From Astrocystis sublimbata (Eukaryota; Ascomycota; Sordariomycetes; Xylariales; Xylariaceae): a stretch of DNA of 64,000 nucleotides. The DNA lies in contig JAJNNY010000014.1 of the NCBI GenBank assembly GCA_022453515.1, positions 434,001-498,000 on the forward strand, given 5' to 3'. Positions 1-13,700 of this stretch are shown here, one piece after another (positions within the stretch are counted from its first letter, which is position 1; each line of letters starts with the position of its first letter). A program made the translations under genes and the position numbers. The notes beneath the pieces were generated by a model. The model saw only the letters and a program-made list of their open reading frames with translations. It had not been told where the DNA came from and ran no database searches.

Positions 1-1213
1 GTCGGCCGCTGCCGTTCTTGCCGCCACGTCGGGGCTGATAACGGTAGCCGGGGTACTGGCGCTGGTGGCGGATCTTCTCTTCCTCGGCCAGCTGTTTCCA
101 CTCGTTCTTGACGGTCTCAGGCTGCTCGCGCCACTTCTCCCCTATGAGCTTGGAGATCTCGGGGTTCGCGAGACCGGGATGCAGGGCGGCGAAGTGACCT
201 TGCCACGCTTGTCGATAAAGGATGAAGGCTGTTGAGGGGTGCAAACAAAGGTCAGTCTAGAGCTCTATCTCTCCTTCCTCTTCTCGTCCCTCGGTTAGGC
301 TCCAGTTATGCAAGATGTGTATGTGTAGTGCCTCGGGTATAGCTTGAGTGCTTTTGTCCTGGCCATGGGCCGGACCGACTGCGTGGAAATGGAGTGCAGG
401 ATTCGCACAGTCGGAATTATCCCTTGTGCACAAGACAGAAAGAGATCCAGACAATAAGCCAGTGTCTTGCTCCCTTTGATGGCTTACGCCACTTGTCAGA
501 CGCGGAAGGAAGCTTGAAGGACAAAGAGCCAGAGCCGAGTTGTCATCCTCGGGCCGGCTATATTTCATAAAATTTGGGCGGAGGAGTGGAAATATATGCA
601 ACTGCTGAAGAGAGGGAAGGAGAATGCGAAAGTCAGGAGGCTGGAAAAATAAGATAGGGTCGACAAACGACCAACGTGGGGTCCAGGTCTCGGGCAAGGG
701 AGAGAGGAGCAGGGTCAGTGCCAGTTGAGTTAATAGAAAAGTGATTTGCTTACCATTTCGTGGTCTAGGTACCTTGGGTGCCTTAGCACACAGGCAAATT
801 AACTCTCGTGGTCCATCACCCCGAGATGTCGTTGGGGTGTAGAGGCTCAATCTTGCGATATCCGAGTGATTTGCCTCATCGACGTCAATGGACTTTGCTC
901 GCTTTTTGAGTTTTGAGCTGCTGTGATCCTCGCTGTGCAGACTCCGAGATGAGAAGCCCGGCGTCGGTGGAAGTAGTGGCTTCGCTGTTAACACTGCTGC
1001 ATGCCCGCTCGGAGACATTGTTGGCTGACTCTGAGGTCTTTTTGGTAATGACGGGCTGCTTTTTCTCGCCGATAGATCAAGAGGAGGCGGGCGATGTATA
1101 GAACTCGGCGAGACCCTCCTGCTGGACGAAGGGGAATATTGGGGCGAAGGAGTGTAGGGGGGTGAGGAAGAGGAGGTGTAATGTTCACTGGAAATGCTTG
1201 CTGAGTCGGTCAT
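1..1213 (-). CDS. HMG-box transcription factor, 3' end cut by window edge
   Basis: DNA-binding protein of the fungal MATA/Ste11-like HMG-box group; expected to bend DNA and regulate transcription in the nucleus. Exon 1 runs 1213-754 and starts at the first ATG; it encodes about 150 residues that are Ser/Pro-rich and disordered, followed by a basic patch (KLKKRAK) and the box entry KVPRPRN. An intron of 525 nt (753-229, GTAAGC...CAG) interrupts the box in phase 1, and exon 2 (228 to the edge) resumes as AFILYRQAWQ and continues through EISKLIGEKW, the WREQP/KNEWKQLA helix and the tail YPGYRYQPRR. The join restores an uninterrupted HMG box of about 70 residues. The C-terminal part lies outside the window. 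The intron is long for this genome. Family call is firm; the orthologue (mating-type regulator, Rox1-like or other) cannot be decided from this part. Confidence 0.88.
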
Positions 1214-3545
1214 GATTCTCGATGAAGGATACAGAATGTTTTTTTTGCTAATGGTGGTAGGTGGTCTGGTCCTTTTGCAAACGGTAAAGAAGCTTGGTAG
1301 GTGGCTAGTCTAGAAAGGGGGCGGGTTCAAGCATAAAAACCGTAAAAAGGTCAGAGGTCGAAGTTCTGACACGAATCAGTTGGAGGGAACGTAAAACACA
1401 AATACCGGTATTTCTGTCGTTTTTGATGGGTTCCCTCTTCGACCGGCGTCAGATATTGAGGCGAGGAGACGAGACTGAGACAAATTCGCAAAACAAGAGG
1501 ATAGTTGACTGTAGACTAGGTAGGCTCTGTTGATTGTTCTCTATTCCTTTCTCTTGTTCTCTATGTGAAGCCTGACAAGGACATATAGGCACATGAAACA
1601 ACAGGAACAAGAGGAGGAATGGTATTGAATGGGCGAGTGATCGGGTGATCAGCTGCAAAAATGGACTTGGTGTACAACCATAGGGATTTCGTCATAACAA
1701 CGAAGGGTAGACCAAGTGTTTGTTCAGGCGGACTAGGATTGGATTGTCTTCTCGGTTTTCTTTATTCTTCCTGCCTTTTGTTCGTTTCAAATAGGAAATT
1801 GTCTACCCGTTGTTGTTCTAGGCGGCATAGGGAGGCCATTGAGAATACTGTGCGGCATACAAACACCGAGATAATGCGGGCAGGTACAACTCTCGCTTCA
1901 ATAAACGAGTTTACGGCCCCTTATCTCTTTGTTCATCTCATCCTCTTGTTATTTGATGCGAGCTTCCCCACGCACCACTAACTTTAGTAGCGTCGGAAAC
2001 TGGAGGAAGAGAAGCCATTGTGAGGGCGGCGACTTAGTACTACAGCCCCCCCAATGATTTCAGTTCCCTTTGTTTGAATTCCTCATTTTGTGCTAATGCA
2101 CAAATCTACATGCTATACCTGCGCTAAATGGCTCACACCCGATTCAGAAGTCAGGGAAACATCTGGCCCGGTCTACAGAATTTGGTTTCGGTGCTGAACT
2201 TGAAGCAAGCGAGTTGTGTTGTGTTGTGTTGGAAACCCAATTGAACAGAGTCAACTTCGTTACTGAATGATATAACGGCATATTTGCCTATATGTCTCGG
2301 GAAAATATCTACCTCCTGCAGATATGACATGGCAAGGAGCGGACTAACGGGTCAGTGAGGGGGGCGACTACTCTTTGTCTCGTAGCGTTTGCAGCTGTGC
2401 CCAAGCAATGACCCCCAACTGTATGAGTTGCCCATCAGGTTTCTTAGACTGCTATAGTGTGTGACACAATGTTTAGCTCAGTAGTTATGACATCAACATA
2501 AGCAGACCACATGGTGGCGGCGGGCGAGTTCACTAGGCGGCAGATGGTTCCATGGATGGGAGATAATTTGCCCGACGTTCGTTCTGTAGAGCCGCATGTA
2601 GTTCGACGGGCCTACACATGTTGGAAACGAGATTGCTGGTATAGTATGCGGACTATTGCAGTGCGGGAAGAAAGATGAACTATAGCTATGACCAAAGCTA
2701 TGACCAAGATATCAGGAGCCAACGCCGTCTGAACGCACGGTGGTACAATACCATACACCCGTCCTGTAATTATCGTGGCAACACATTCATTTACCGATTT
2801 TCCATGAACCACACTTTGGGGAGAAGAGCCACGCGACGACTTCAGAGAGCTTTGCTAGCTCGGAATTGCCGGCATTCTACAAATGGTAGCTAGCTGGAGC
2901 TTATAGCTTCTTACGTATTGCCAATACTGACTAAAATCGACTGAACAAAGCCGATTGTGCAGCTGAGCCAGATGGCATCGATCGTGCTTACTTCCATATT
3001 GTCAGACCTCGTGGCTCTGGCCAGCCCTCTATGTAACGGATTCACCACCAACAATGCCTGCCTGTTCAACGTGTCTTAGGTCGTGGGTAGGCTCATTTCT
3101 GAACAATGCTGCTACTCCTATCGCAACGTGTCTTGCTGACAACGGTGTCTCAGCCATCGCCATGTGCTAGAAGCAAATTTGAAATAGTCCCGTCATCAAC
3201 GATGCCTTTGGCAAAGACTAACGAAGGCACTGTCTAATTCGTCTTTGACGGCAGTCAAGGTGGCAGTCAAAAGGACTGGCCCGCATATTTAGTCTGGCAA
3301 TAACTCCTAAACCCCTCCCGATCTCCGTTCGCCGCAAGTTGTAGGCCTCGCCGGGAAGAGTATACCGCGGCCTCGCCCGTGCTTTGTACGACCTAACAGC
3401 ACAAAACTTAAAGCGGCAGATTCTTCAGGAACTAGGCTCAATGTCGGCAGTCCAGACACAACTATTTCCCGTCTCGGGTATTATCCGCGGTCTCTGACCC
3501 GATAACTTTTACTACTATGTTACACTGGAAGAGTTTTAATTAAAA
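1214..3545. other. Intergenic 2.3 kb between HMG factor and RVB1
   Basis: The part next to 1213 is purine-rich on the plus strand, hence CT-rich on the coding strand of the HMG gene, as expected for its promoter and leader. The rest holds the 3' side of RVB1. Open frames here are below 110 codons, without fungal codon character or recognisable domains. A short direct repeat of an 11-base AGCTATGACCA unit lies at about 2683-2705. I see no RNA gene. Confidence 0.6.
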
Positions 3546-5149
<1,604 letters not shown>

Positions 5150-6155
5150 TTTGGGCGAAGGGATGGAATGCGTGAGCGGGCGATCGGCAAGGTCAAAATG
5201 GCGATGGTGGACTGAAGCTTTGGTGATTTGCGGTTCGATTTGGATGTGTTATGGATGGGATTGTCGGTGGTTGGGAGATGTCGCTTGTTGGTGGGCAGGA
5301 AGGCTGAGAATATGCTTTTGCGATGGAATTGAATTCCGAGCTTGGGCCCGAGCTTGGAGCTCCTGCCAGTCGCGAACTTTTTTGAGGCGCGACGGAAGGG
5401 ACAGTGTATATACAGTGCATATAAAGCTACACCTGCATGATACACTGTGGTGTCTCACTCACCAGTGACCACGTCCCAGCCCTCAGCTCATGGTTAGAAG
5501 TCAATTTGGTAAACTTTGCGATCGGACATACTCTTCAATAGAGTTCAACTTAGTCATACGCTGCAATGCCATTATGTTTGGCAATAATGTTCCTTGACAT
5601 CGTTTATTGACTTTGATTCCACGTTAAAGATGGCTCGATACTGAGTATACGAAGACGATACCAATACTAATGTACCTACCTAGTTTAACAATGTAATGCG
5701 TATACAGTTTTCACTGGGGCTCTCCTGATTTCGGCACGAGTTTGAAGCTCTTTGGCTTGTATTATTAAAAAGTCCATGAAACAAAATTGGGAAAATTCAG
5801 TGGCCACTCGGTATTTATCAGGTAAGTTATACTAGGAATCTCGGCATTTGTTTCCTGAGTTTTACCCCATTATCTAGAAATAACTGCAAGTTCCATAATC
5901 AGTGAGTTTTGATAGAGAAGTAGCAGTTACTGGGACTCATTTGTCTTATACCTAGGTGTAAAAACAGTCTAGATAGGTACTGAGAGTCTTCATTAATGCT
6001 TTGATGAAAATAGCGACAAACTACCCTCGAACTTGACAATTGCCTAGATTTGATGTTGTCAGGCTTGGTTGTCATATAAGAAGTATATGTCCCCGATATC
6101 TAGTCTTTATATAGTCATTCTTCTAAACTCAACAGTCGTTTAAGATCATCACATC
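5150..6155. other. Intergenic: RVB1 promoter and transporter 3' flank
   Basis: About 1 kb. The first 300 bases act as RVB1 upstream region. From 5500 to 6150 the sequence is AT-rich and holds no coding frame of note. It contains GTACCTACCTAG at 5672-5683 and CCTAGGTG near 5951, members of the dispersed palindromic motif described under findings. Confidence 0.6.
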
Positions 6156-7813
6156 TCATCTCACATTACCAAGAATGACACCCTCTTCCTGGCCTTCCAG
6201 CTCGTCCTCTTCCTCTTCCTCTCCCAACATAGGCACACTCTCAATCCCTCCCGACCCAACAGCCACAGCCGCAGCCATCTCCAGATCCGCCTCACCCCCG
6301 CCCGCCTTCTCCTTCCCACCCGCATTCTTCCCCGCGGCAACCCAAACCGCGCCCGCAATAATCATCGCACAGCCCGTGGCACTCACCCAGCCCATCGTGG
6401 TGCCCCAAACAAACCTATCAAACCCCGCAGCGAACAGCATCTGAGTATACGTCATAGCCGTGGCGCGATTACTGCGTTCGGCCGTCAGGCCCTTGGTGAT
6501 CAGCACCTGCGTCGCAAACCCGCACAGCGTGATGACCAGAACAAGAGCCCACTGGTGCAGCGACGACGGCATGGCGAGGCGCATGTCCGGCTGTCCGATG
6601 TCGAGGTACGGCGAGAGCGAGAGCGCCGAGGCGGAGATGGCCAGGCAGGCCACGCTGAAGTAGTTTACCGATATGAGCGTGTGGGCGCGCGAGCCGATGG
6701 CGCGCAGCGTGGTGAAGGCCACTGATGTCCCGAGCACCCCGAGGAGGGCGACGCCGATGGCGCCGATGCGCTCGGCTGTGGTGGGTGAGTGGGGGTCGAC
6801 TGTGGTTGATGATGATGAAGTGGCTTCTGTTGCTGTGATTGTGGCATTGGCGATGGCCTCTATGGCTTTTCGGACGGGTCCGTCATCTTCGCCAGCACTT
6901 GAGAACAAGCTTGTTGGTCTTGTGATCAAGACTACGCCTCCTAGGGCCAGGAAAGAGGCTAATTGCTCCGTTCGCGTATAAGGGTCTCTTAGAAAGAGGT
7001 GACACCAGTAGCCGGCCAGGAGAGGAGCCAAGAAGGTGATCACAGTTGCTTCCGCGAGCGGCACTGCAGAAGTTTAAGTCAATTATCGACATTCATTTGT
7101 AAGTGTAGATCGCGGGAGATGACTAATTAATGGAGCACGAGCTCCTCAAAACCAAATCCCTAACATGTCAAAACAAACTGATGAACAAAGAGTGAGGCAA
7201 GCTCGGAAGTAAGTAACTCACAATACTGAATCGAGTACCAAACCCCATAAATCCCAAAGAAACCCGAAAGTCCCCTAGGCACAAGCAGCTTCCTCACCTC
7301 CGGGGCGCCCAGCAAGCCATGCGGTATCCTCTTCCAGACGATATACGTCGAGCACGCGAGCGTCGTCAACAGCATGCGCCAGAGCAGGAGCTGCATGGGA
7401 TGGAGTTTGGCGCCGTCATCGGCGAGCTCGAGAAGGCGCGCGAAGAGATTCATTAGGGCGCCGAAGAACTGTGCGCCGAAGACGAAGAACGGGGCGCGGT
7501 GTCTCTGCCATTGCGAAGCGCACCATGTCCTGGAAAACGGACGTCCGGAGATTTGTCTCGTTGTTGCCCTTGTCGATGGTATAGGGGGCTGGATAGGATT
7601 TTGAGGGTTTAGGATTGGCGATGCTTGCCCGTCTATGAGAAAGGGGCCGTATCGGTAGTCGTCGTGGTGTAGCAGGGTCCTGTCTATAGGACGCGGTTTG
7701 CCACTGTCTTTGTGCTGGCGTGGTGTTGATGAAGCGACATCATCTTGTATTTGCTGAACCACTTCGACGTAATCTTTCCTCTCGTGTTGTCTCTTCGCTT
7801 TTGGTGGAGCCAT
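6156..7813 (-). CDS. EamA/DMT superfamily transporter, ten transmembrane segments
   Basis: Integral membrane protein of the drug/metabolite transporter superfamily; fungal members of this type resemble solute carrier SLC35G-like proteins, but substrate is unknown. Exon 1 is 7813-7222 and exon 2 is 7063-6156; the 158 nt intron (GTGAGT...CAG) splits a Leu codon and the join reads SIQY-LPLAEATVITFLAPL, the strongly conserved junction of the family. The 499-residue product has a hydrophilic N-terminus of about 100 residues, then two EamA repeats of five helices each (helices visible near FGAQFFGALMNLFARL, LLLWRMLLTTLACS, GFFGIYGVWYSIQ, ITFLAPLLAGYWC, and LASFLALGGVVLI in the first half). A Ser/Thr-rich loop joins the halves. 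The tail is acidic and Glu-rich (residues about 470-490). Start at 7813 chosen as the first ATG of the open frame. Confidence 0.92.
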
Positions 7814-9066
7814 GTTTGATTAATAAAAGTAGAAATCTTCTAGAAATGAGATGGTGGTCACGAGAGGCCGAGATCAGATCGTATAAGCCAACTCTCGAGA
7901 TCTTGATGACTGTTCTGCAAGTAGGTAGCAACGGTGTATGTAGATCGCCCTGATTTGTCACAGTAGGCAGACACGAAACAATCGCGATCGATATACAGAA
8001 TCGTATTTACTACTAGATAACATAAGGCAGGGTAGATCGCGGGCAATGGCAATAATAGAAGGAAGGATGATTCATGAGCGAGGCAGTCCAATTTCCAGCG
8101 TCTAGTAGAACAAATTGCAGCCTAACTCAGCAATACGAAGGAAAGTGATGGGAGAACCCAAAAGATTGCAAATTCGCAGATTCGCAGATACGAGCAAAGA
8201 ATGAGTAATAGCCCACCGTCTGCACGCCATGCTTTATACGGGCCTCTCACAAGCCAATTCCGAAGACTAGATTTGTAACCTCAGTAACCTTTGTCCTCAA
8301 AAAATCAATTAATCTGCACGTAATGAACCACACCTAACAGAACCACAGGATATCCATAACCGATGACCCCATAGCGGCCAGTCATATAGGGACTAGCAGG
8401 ATGCACATTGCGGCTCTCGGAGGGGTTTGGGTCGTCGAGAGTTGCAGTCTTGCATGCCATAGGTTGCATCGATGCTGCATTTGCTAATGGCGCGCGGTTC
8501 CTGATGCGGCCGGGCTGGCGGGATGGTACCGAGATCCATATTGCCGCGCCGATATCGCCGGCTCGAATTGGAGGGCAGGCAATTAAGGTCAGGCCGTTAG
8601 ATAAGGCCTACCCCGCGCGGCACCGTTGCGGCGACTTACGGAAGCCAATAAGTGCGGCGGCAACAACGTGGGAATAGGAAATGGATTCACTAGTTGATGG
8701 GAGTGGGACTAAAGATCAGCGAGGCTTTATGTGTGTTAAAGTATTCATCTCCGATTCGGGGCCAGTTACAATCAAGGTCTTTGTAATTGATCAGCCACGT
8801 CACATTATTGCGAGCGACTGGCGGACCGCTGCTCAATAATAATGATATGATTGTGCCCTTCATTCAACTACCTAGGTAGTCTTGTGTTGGTCTGATGGCT
8901 CTGAGAGTATTGATAATGTAATTATTCAGTTGTAGGTGTTCTTGGTGAAAACAATCTGGTATATGCCCCTGCCCAAACTCCGTGCTATGCATTGAACAGA
9001 GTCGACGTGAGTCGTGGCTCTCGAACGAGATATAAATCAAAATCAAAGCGGGACGTGCGTCGTTGC
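7814..9066. other. Intergenic 1.25 kb upstream of the transporter
   Basis: Promoter side of the transporter gene and 3' side of TAF13. Only short shadow frames are present. A perfect 14-base palindrome ACTACCTAGGTAGT sits at 8867-8880. No RNA gene or repeat family was recognised. Confidence 0.55.
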
Positions 9067-9647
9067 TCATTTGGCGATCTTCCTCTTCTTACTGCCGGAG
9101 ACGCGACTCGAGCCCTCGGCGCCGAGGTCTCTGAGATCCAGATCATCGTCGAGATCCAGCAGCTCGTCATCCTCCTGCTTCATATTGGCGGCATCCTTGT
9201 CCTTGTCTTTATCCTTCGCGGCCATATCCTTCATCAGGGCATCGTCGTCTTGGTTGAAGGTCTTTCGCATCTCCTTGATCGACTGGCGCTTCTCTATCAT
9301 GGCTTTGACCTTGCCGAGGTATTGCGGGTTGCGGCGGAGTGCGAACTCGAAGTCGTCGAATTTGAGCTTCTGACGGCCGGCGATCTGGGCGTGGCGACTC
9401 GCCTCGAAACACACACCCTCCAGAAACTCGGTCACGATCTCGTCCAGCACTCGCACCGTCTCGGGAATAGGGTCGCGGACGTCCCCATAGGCGTAGAGGA
9501 GAGCGGCAACTAGACGACAAAAAAACATCAGAGACTGCAGATGCGATGGAACATTCGGATTTCTTTATTGTCAGGGCACAGCTTACTCTCTTTGGGATTG
9601 AAGGTCTCCTTGCCGACATGCTTACCGGCGCGCGCGCGAGGCTCCAT
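9067..9647 (-). CDS. TAF13: TFIID subunit 13 (TAF13), histone-fold protein
   Basis: Subunit of general transcription factor TFIID; its histone fold pairs with TAF11. Exon 1 (9647-9587) encodes MEPRARAGKHVGKETFNPKE and exon 2 (9509-9067) continues IAALLYAYGD; the 77 nt intron (GTAAGC...TAG) splits an Ile codon. The 167-residue product carries the TFIID-18 histone fold at about residues 18-95 (YAYGDVRDPIPETVRVLDEI, then KLKFDDFEFALRRNPQYLGKV). The C-terminus is an acidic and Lys-rich tail (KDKDKDKD, ELLDLDDDLDL) ending in KKRK, a possible nuclear signal. It is divergent from the kish gene, with 581 bp between the two start codons, so both probably share a bidirectional promoter. Confidence 0.95.
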
Positions 9648-10228
9648 CTCGAGACTGGGGTAAAGTGGCGGTCCTCCAACTTATGATGTCCGTAGTAGTT
9701 TTTTGTGTGGTTCTCTTCCGTAGTACAATCTGCTTCTTGGTGTTGTGGTGTGAAGCCGCGATCGGCAGCTGTTGGAAAGTAGATGTTGTAGTACAAGGCT
9801 GAGATAGAGGCGCGTCTGGTCGCAGCGATTTGCAAAGAAGCCGCGGTGAGGTCAGCGTCTTTAGAGCTTTATAGTGGGGAGCTATGCCGCTGCCACCCCA
9901 CGCTAGAGCCTGCCCAGGTGTGTAGAAGCCTGGGGGCGCCTACCTGACACCCTGAGTGACCTGGCCTGGCCTGGCCGGCCCACTGGCTTAAAGTTCGGGT
10001 AAACCGCAGAGGTACCTGCTAACTCTACTACCGCGCGCATGCGCGACAGGTACCTGTCCTGCCTGCTACGTCAGGGCAATCTGGCTTTTGGAGGCTATTC
10101 GCAACGTCGCAACTACGACGACGGACATGACATCTCATTGAAGAAGAACTGCGACTCTGCGACTCGACCTATCTGTATCCTTCTCCCCGCACAGCAACCC
10201 CAGGCCATAACCCCAGCCGTCGCCCAAG
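9648..10228. promoter_or_regulatory. Shared divergent promoter of TAF13 and kish
   Basis: The 581 bp between the ATGs of two head-to-head housekeeping genes. It contains GC-rich direct repeats (CTGGCCTGGCCTGGCCGGCC at 9960-9979), a perfect 12-base palindrome CGCGCATGCGCG at 10034-10045, and two GGTACCTG copies that flank it (about 10012 and 10048). These symmetric elements are candidate factor sites; that is inference, only the symmetry is seen. Confidence 0.5.
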
Positions 10229-10707
10229 ATGGTATGATCTGTACCCGCGAAACCTGCATCTCGAGTCTTGCTTGCTAATTGCTCGTAACCAGACCGCTCT
10301 CTTCAACTTCCAGAGCTTGCTGCTCGTCATCCTCCTGCTCATCTGCACCAGCGCCTACGTTCACACCATGTTCCCGACGATATTGGACCGCAACAAGCAA
10401 GGGTACGTCCTTCCAGCCCCATGGGGATTCGAGGGGCGAGGCGAGGCGAGGCAGCCATCCATCAACGAAGAGACCCGATACAGCGCATTTGGACACAAAT
10501 AGACAGAAAGGCTGATTTTTGATTACGACAGTGTGATGGGCATTTTCTGGAAAGCAGCACGGATAGGCGAGCGACTGAGCCCGTATATAAGCTTATGCTG
10601 CGTCTTCATGGCCGTACGTTGCGCCGTTGCGCATGCATCTCATCAAGGCGCACCTCACCTCAGACTGACATTATGATATATAGGTCTCATTGGTCATCGG
10701 CACCTAG
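10229..10707 (+). CDS. KSH1: Protein kish (TMEM167 family), secretory pathway
   Basis: Small Golgi/early secretory pathway membrane protein, essential in yeast. Coding exons are 10229-10231, 10293-10402, 10532-10613 and 10684-10707; introns of 61, 129 and 70 nt all have GT-AG ends. The joined product is 72 residues, the family length. It reads M-TALFNFQSLLLVILLLICTSAY, then TILDRNKQG, then VMGIFWKAARIGERLSPY, which is the diagnostic kish core, and ends CCVFMAVSLVIGT. Two transmembrane helices are at about residues 8-26 and 53-70. The first coding exon consists of the start codon alone, and the last is only seven codons plus stop. The internal frame cannot start elsewhere without losing the conserved TALFNFQS N-terminus. 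Divergent from TAF13. Confidence 0.95.
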
Positions 10708-13700
10708 ACCATTTCTATCGCTCTTACGATTGTTTCAATAGCGGGTTAAAAGACGCGAGGGAGGGTTGCGCAAAGGAGTTTTTTGGGCAAATCTTTTCTT
10801 TCAGGATGAGGCGCATGTGGACTAGGACTGGGCTCGCGAAGCCATGTTTATGAGCTCCATCTTCTGCTTATCCGGCCTTTCTCAAGAGTGCCTTCGAGGA
10901 TTGCAGATGTAACACTTCACAGCCTGATATCACGTGCTACGAAGATCGAAACCAACTTGTTCTTATTAAAGGGTTCGGCCTGGGTTCTGTCGCCATGTGA
11001 ATCGACAACAGAGGACAGTCAGAGTGGTACAGCCTCGTGTAACAGCCTTCTGGTTGGGCTTGGCCACGCCACGGCCCGGCTTTCAGACGAATCATGCCTG
11101 AAGGTGATCCCGGGAAGTCCGGCGACGTTGGGACGAATCTTCGATTGAGACCGGGACGATCAAGCACGAATCCCTCGGCCGAAAGCCCCATCACCAATGT
11201 TGGTATAACAGATAGCACATATGGGGGAAACGCAGCAGCGAGGAGAATAAGAATGGCGGGATAAGCAAGCAAGCCAGCAAGCCCGCGAGTCCATTTCAGC
11301 CTCGTGATCGTTTCGTGCGAATATTGCAATGCAACGGCCCGCTTAGTGAGAGCGTATTACGCACTTGTCATCCCGATGGTTTCGCAGTTGCGGAAGAAAA
11401 CCACAAGACTGCTGACATCGTCGTACGATCGAGTTGACACAGTCGCCTCTATTTTTTCCTTTACTGCGATGGGTAAACCGACCATTGCATCTTTTCGAAG
11501 GAGTGACGGCCCGAATGTGAATATTGACCCGAGTCTTACTTTCCAACTGCCTACCTACGCGTCCTTACTTACTACCGACTTACTGTTCGGGGAGCGAATG
11601 TTCGCTAAATATCCATCTCCAGATGTCGGAGATGATAGTCCAAACGAAACGAGGATGTCATGATGCAACATCGTCGTAACGCATGAAACGGGCAGGTTTC
11701 CAAGCTGTCAAGGCGTTCGTGACCGGGTTCGGTATACCGTTGTTGTATGCGTGTGCATCTGCTAGTAGACTGCTATCGACCTAGTAACGTCGGTTTGCTG
11801 GTAACGAATAGAGAAGCATACGTAGTATATGTATGGGAGGTGGTGCTATATGATCTGATTTCGTTCCGCCCTCCTGCCGCCATCGTACGTCGTGGTCAAG
11901 GCGCTTGGGGGAGGCCATATGCACGCAGACCTGCGAAGAGCCTAGTGTGACTATGGGCAGGGGCAGCCTTGCCAAAACGCAGACGTTGAGCACGAGTAAG
12001 GTCAGTCAAGGTAAGTAAAGTAAGGCGTGCGTCCCGTTGCGTTTTTGCTTGCTTGCGCGCGACGCCGCCGGCGCAACCTGAGGCGTGCTGCGGTCCGTTT
12101 CAATATGGGATGGGATGGGCAAACGATCTGTGATCGGACGGAGTATCTTCTGTCGCTGCCCTCAAGGTTCTCTTTTGCGATCAAGATGAAACAGGCGAGC
12201 TCGCCCGACTACTGAGTAGCCTGCTTTTTCACACGTGTATTGTACCGGCCGGTAGTGAGGGTAGAGTAACATGACTTGGCGATCCTGGGGTTAAGGACAA
12301 GGATCACGGGTCGGAGTTATCTCTCTTTTTCGACTTCCCATCTATGCCTTTACTCACTCACTTACACCTATAATCCCGCTACTTGGTAGTATGTCTGTGC
12401 ATCGTCGTATATATGTAGGCGAGTGTTCTGGACGAGTGAGTGGTGGACAGACAGCCTTCCTCGGGGCCCCATCGTGGGCTGCCGAAGGGTGGTTGGACGT
12501 TGAAGTGACGATCAGCATTCATGCATGCATAATTCCACGCCAAGCGGCGCAGTTCAGTTTCTGTGTGTATGCGTCTGCGTGATATTCCATCGTATATAAA
12601 ATGCCAAGTCCTACTGGGCCTGGCCTAGCACCTGTATGCCTGTGTGCGCGCGCATCTGCAGTCATCAATCCGAAGGAGATTGTCCGTTCATGCGATTCTA
12701 TTCAATGCGACGCGAGCGTAGGTGTCGAGGGTGTGTGAGCGCATATCTGTATCTTCCTCCGATGCACCGACATAAAACAAGTTCTATATTCTCCACCAAG
12801 ACATGCTTAGGTCATGCCAGGTCAGGTATGGTAATTGTGAATAGGCGAGCGAGGGGGGCGAGTTAGTTTTGTTGGCCTGTTAGTATACCTACCGAGCCCT
12901 ACAAATACTGTTCAGGAACTAGGTGAGGAGAGCTGCATGCCCGTTTTGTGGTATGCTGGGTTAAGGTAGGTAGGGTTCTCGAAGCGCCAGGAAGGGTGGA
13001 GGAAGCGAAGCGACACCCCCCTCTCCGCCCTCCCTCATCCTTCCTCCTCCACCATCACCACCCCCCGGCCGGTTTCATTCTTGTCTGTTGGGCAGCCTGA
13101 AACGACGTCGCACACAAACTCCCATGCATAGAACGAGCCGAGCGAGCAAACTGCAACAAGCAGCAGACCTTCGGTTACACGAAACAAATTTCTAGAATAA
13201 GAGTGGCATGCGATCCTCTTTTTGCGGCTGAGTTGATTACCTGATTACCTACTACGAGTAGCAGGCCCGAGGCTGCGAGGTAAGCATCCATTCATCCAGC
13301 GACATCCTCCAAAATAAAGTTCACATGAAACGCAACATGGCAGCATGCAATCTGAAACGGTTGGCTACCTTGTTTTGTTTTGAAGCTGTTGGGTATTTGT
13401 TTGTTTGTTTGTCTGTCTGTTTGTTAGCTCATGATTGCAGCTTGGTATAACCGAAGGCGCCAATGGATTTGTCGTTTGTAACCCACATCGAGGCAGGTTG
13501 CCGGCCGAGTCGTGTCGCGTCCCTGCAAATGCCGTAATCACATGCAAGCGTAGCGTACCTCGTCTATTTGTAAGTAAGGCTGCGGCTCGTGACGCGCAAA
13601 GGTCGCTGTCAAGGGCAGGGCCGAATACCACCTTATCAGATTGCGATAGGCTATACTTGTGCCGCTCATGGCTTGGCTTCCTTCTTGAATCTGATCCTAG

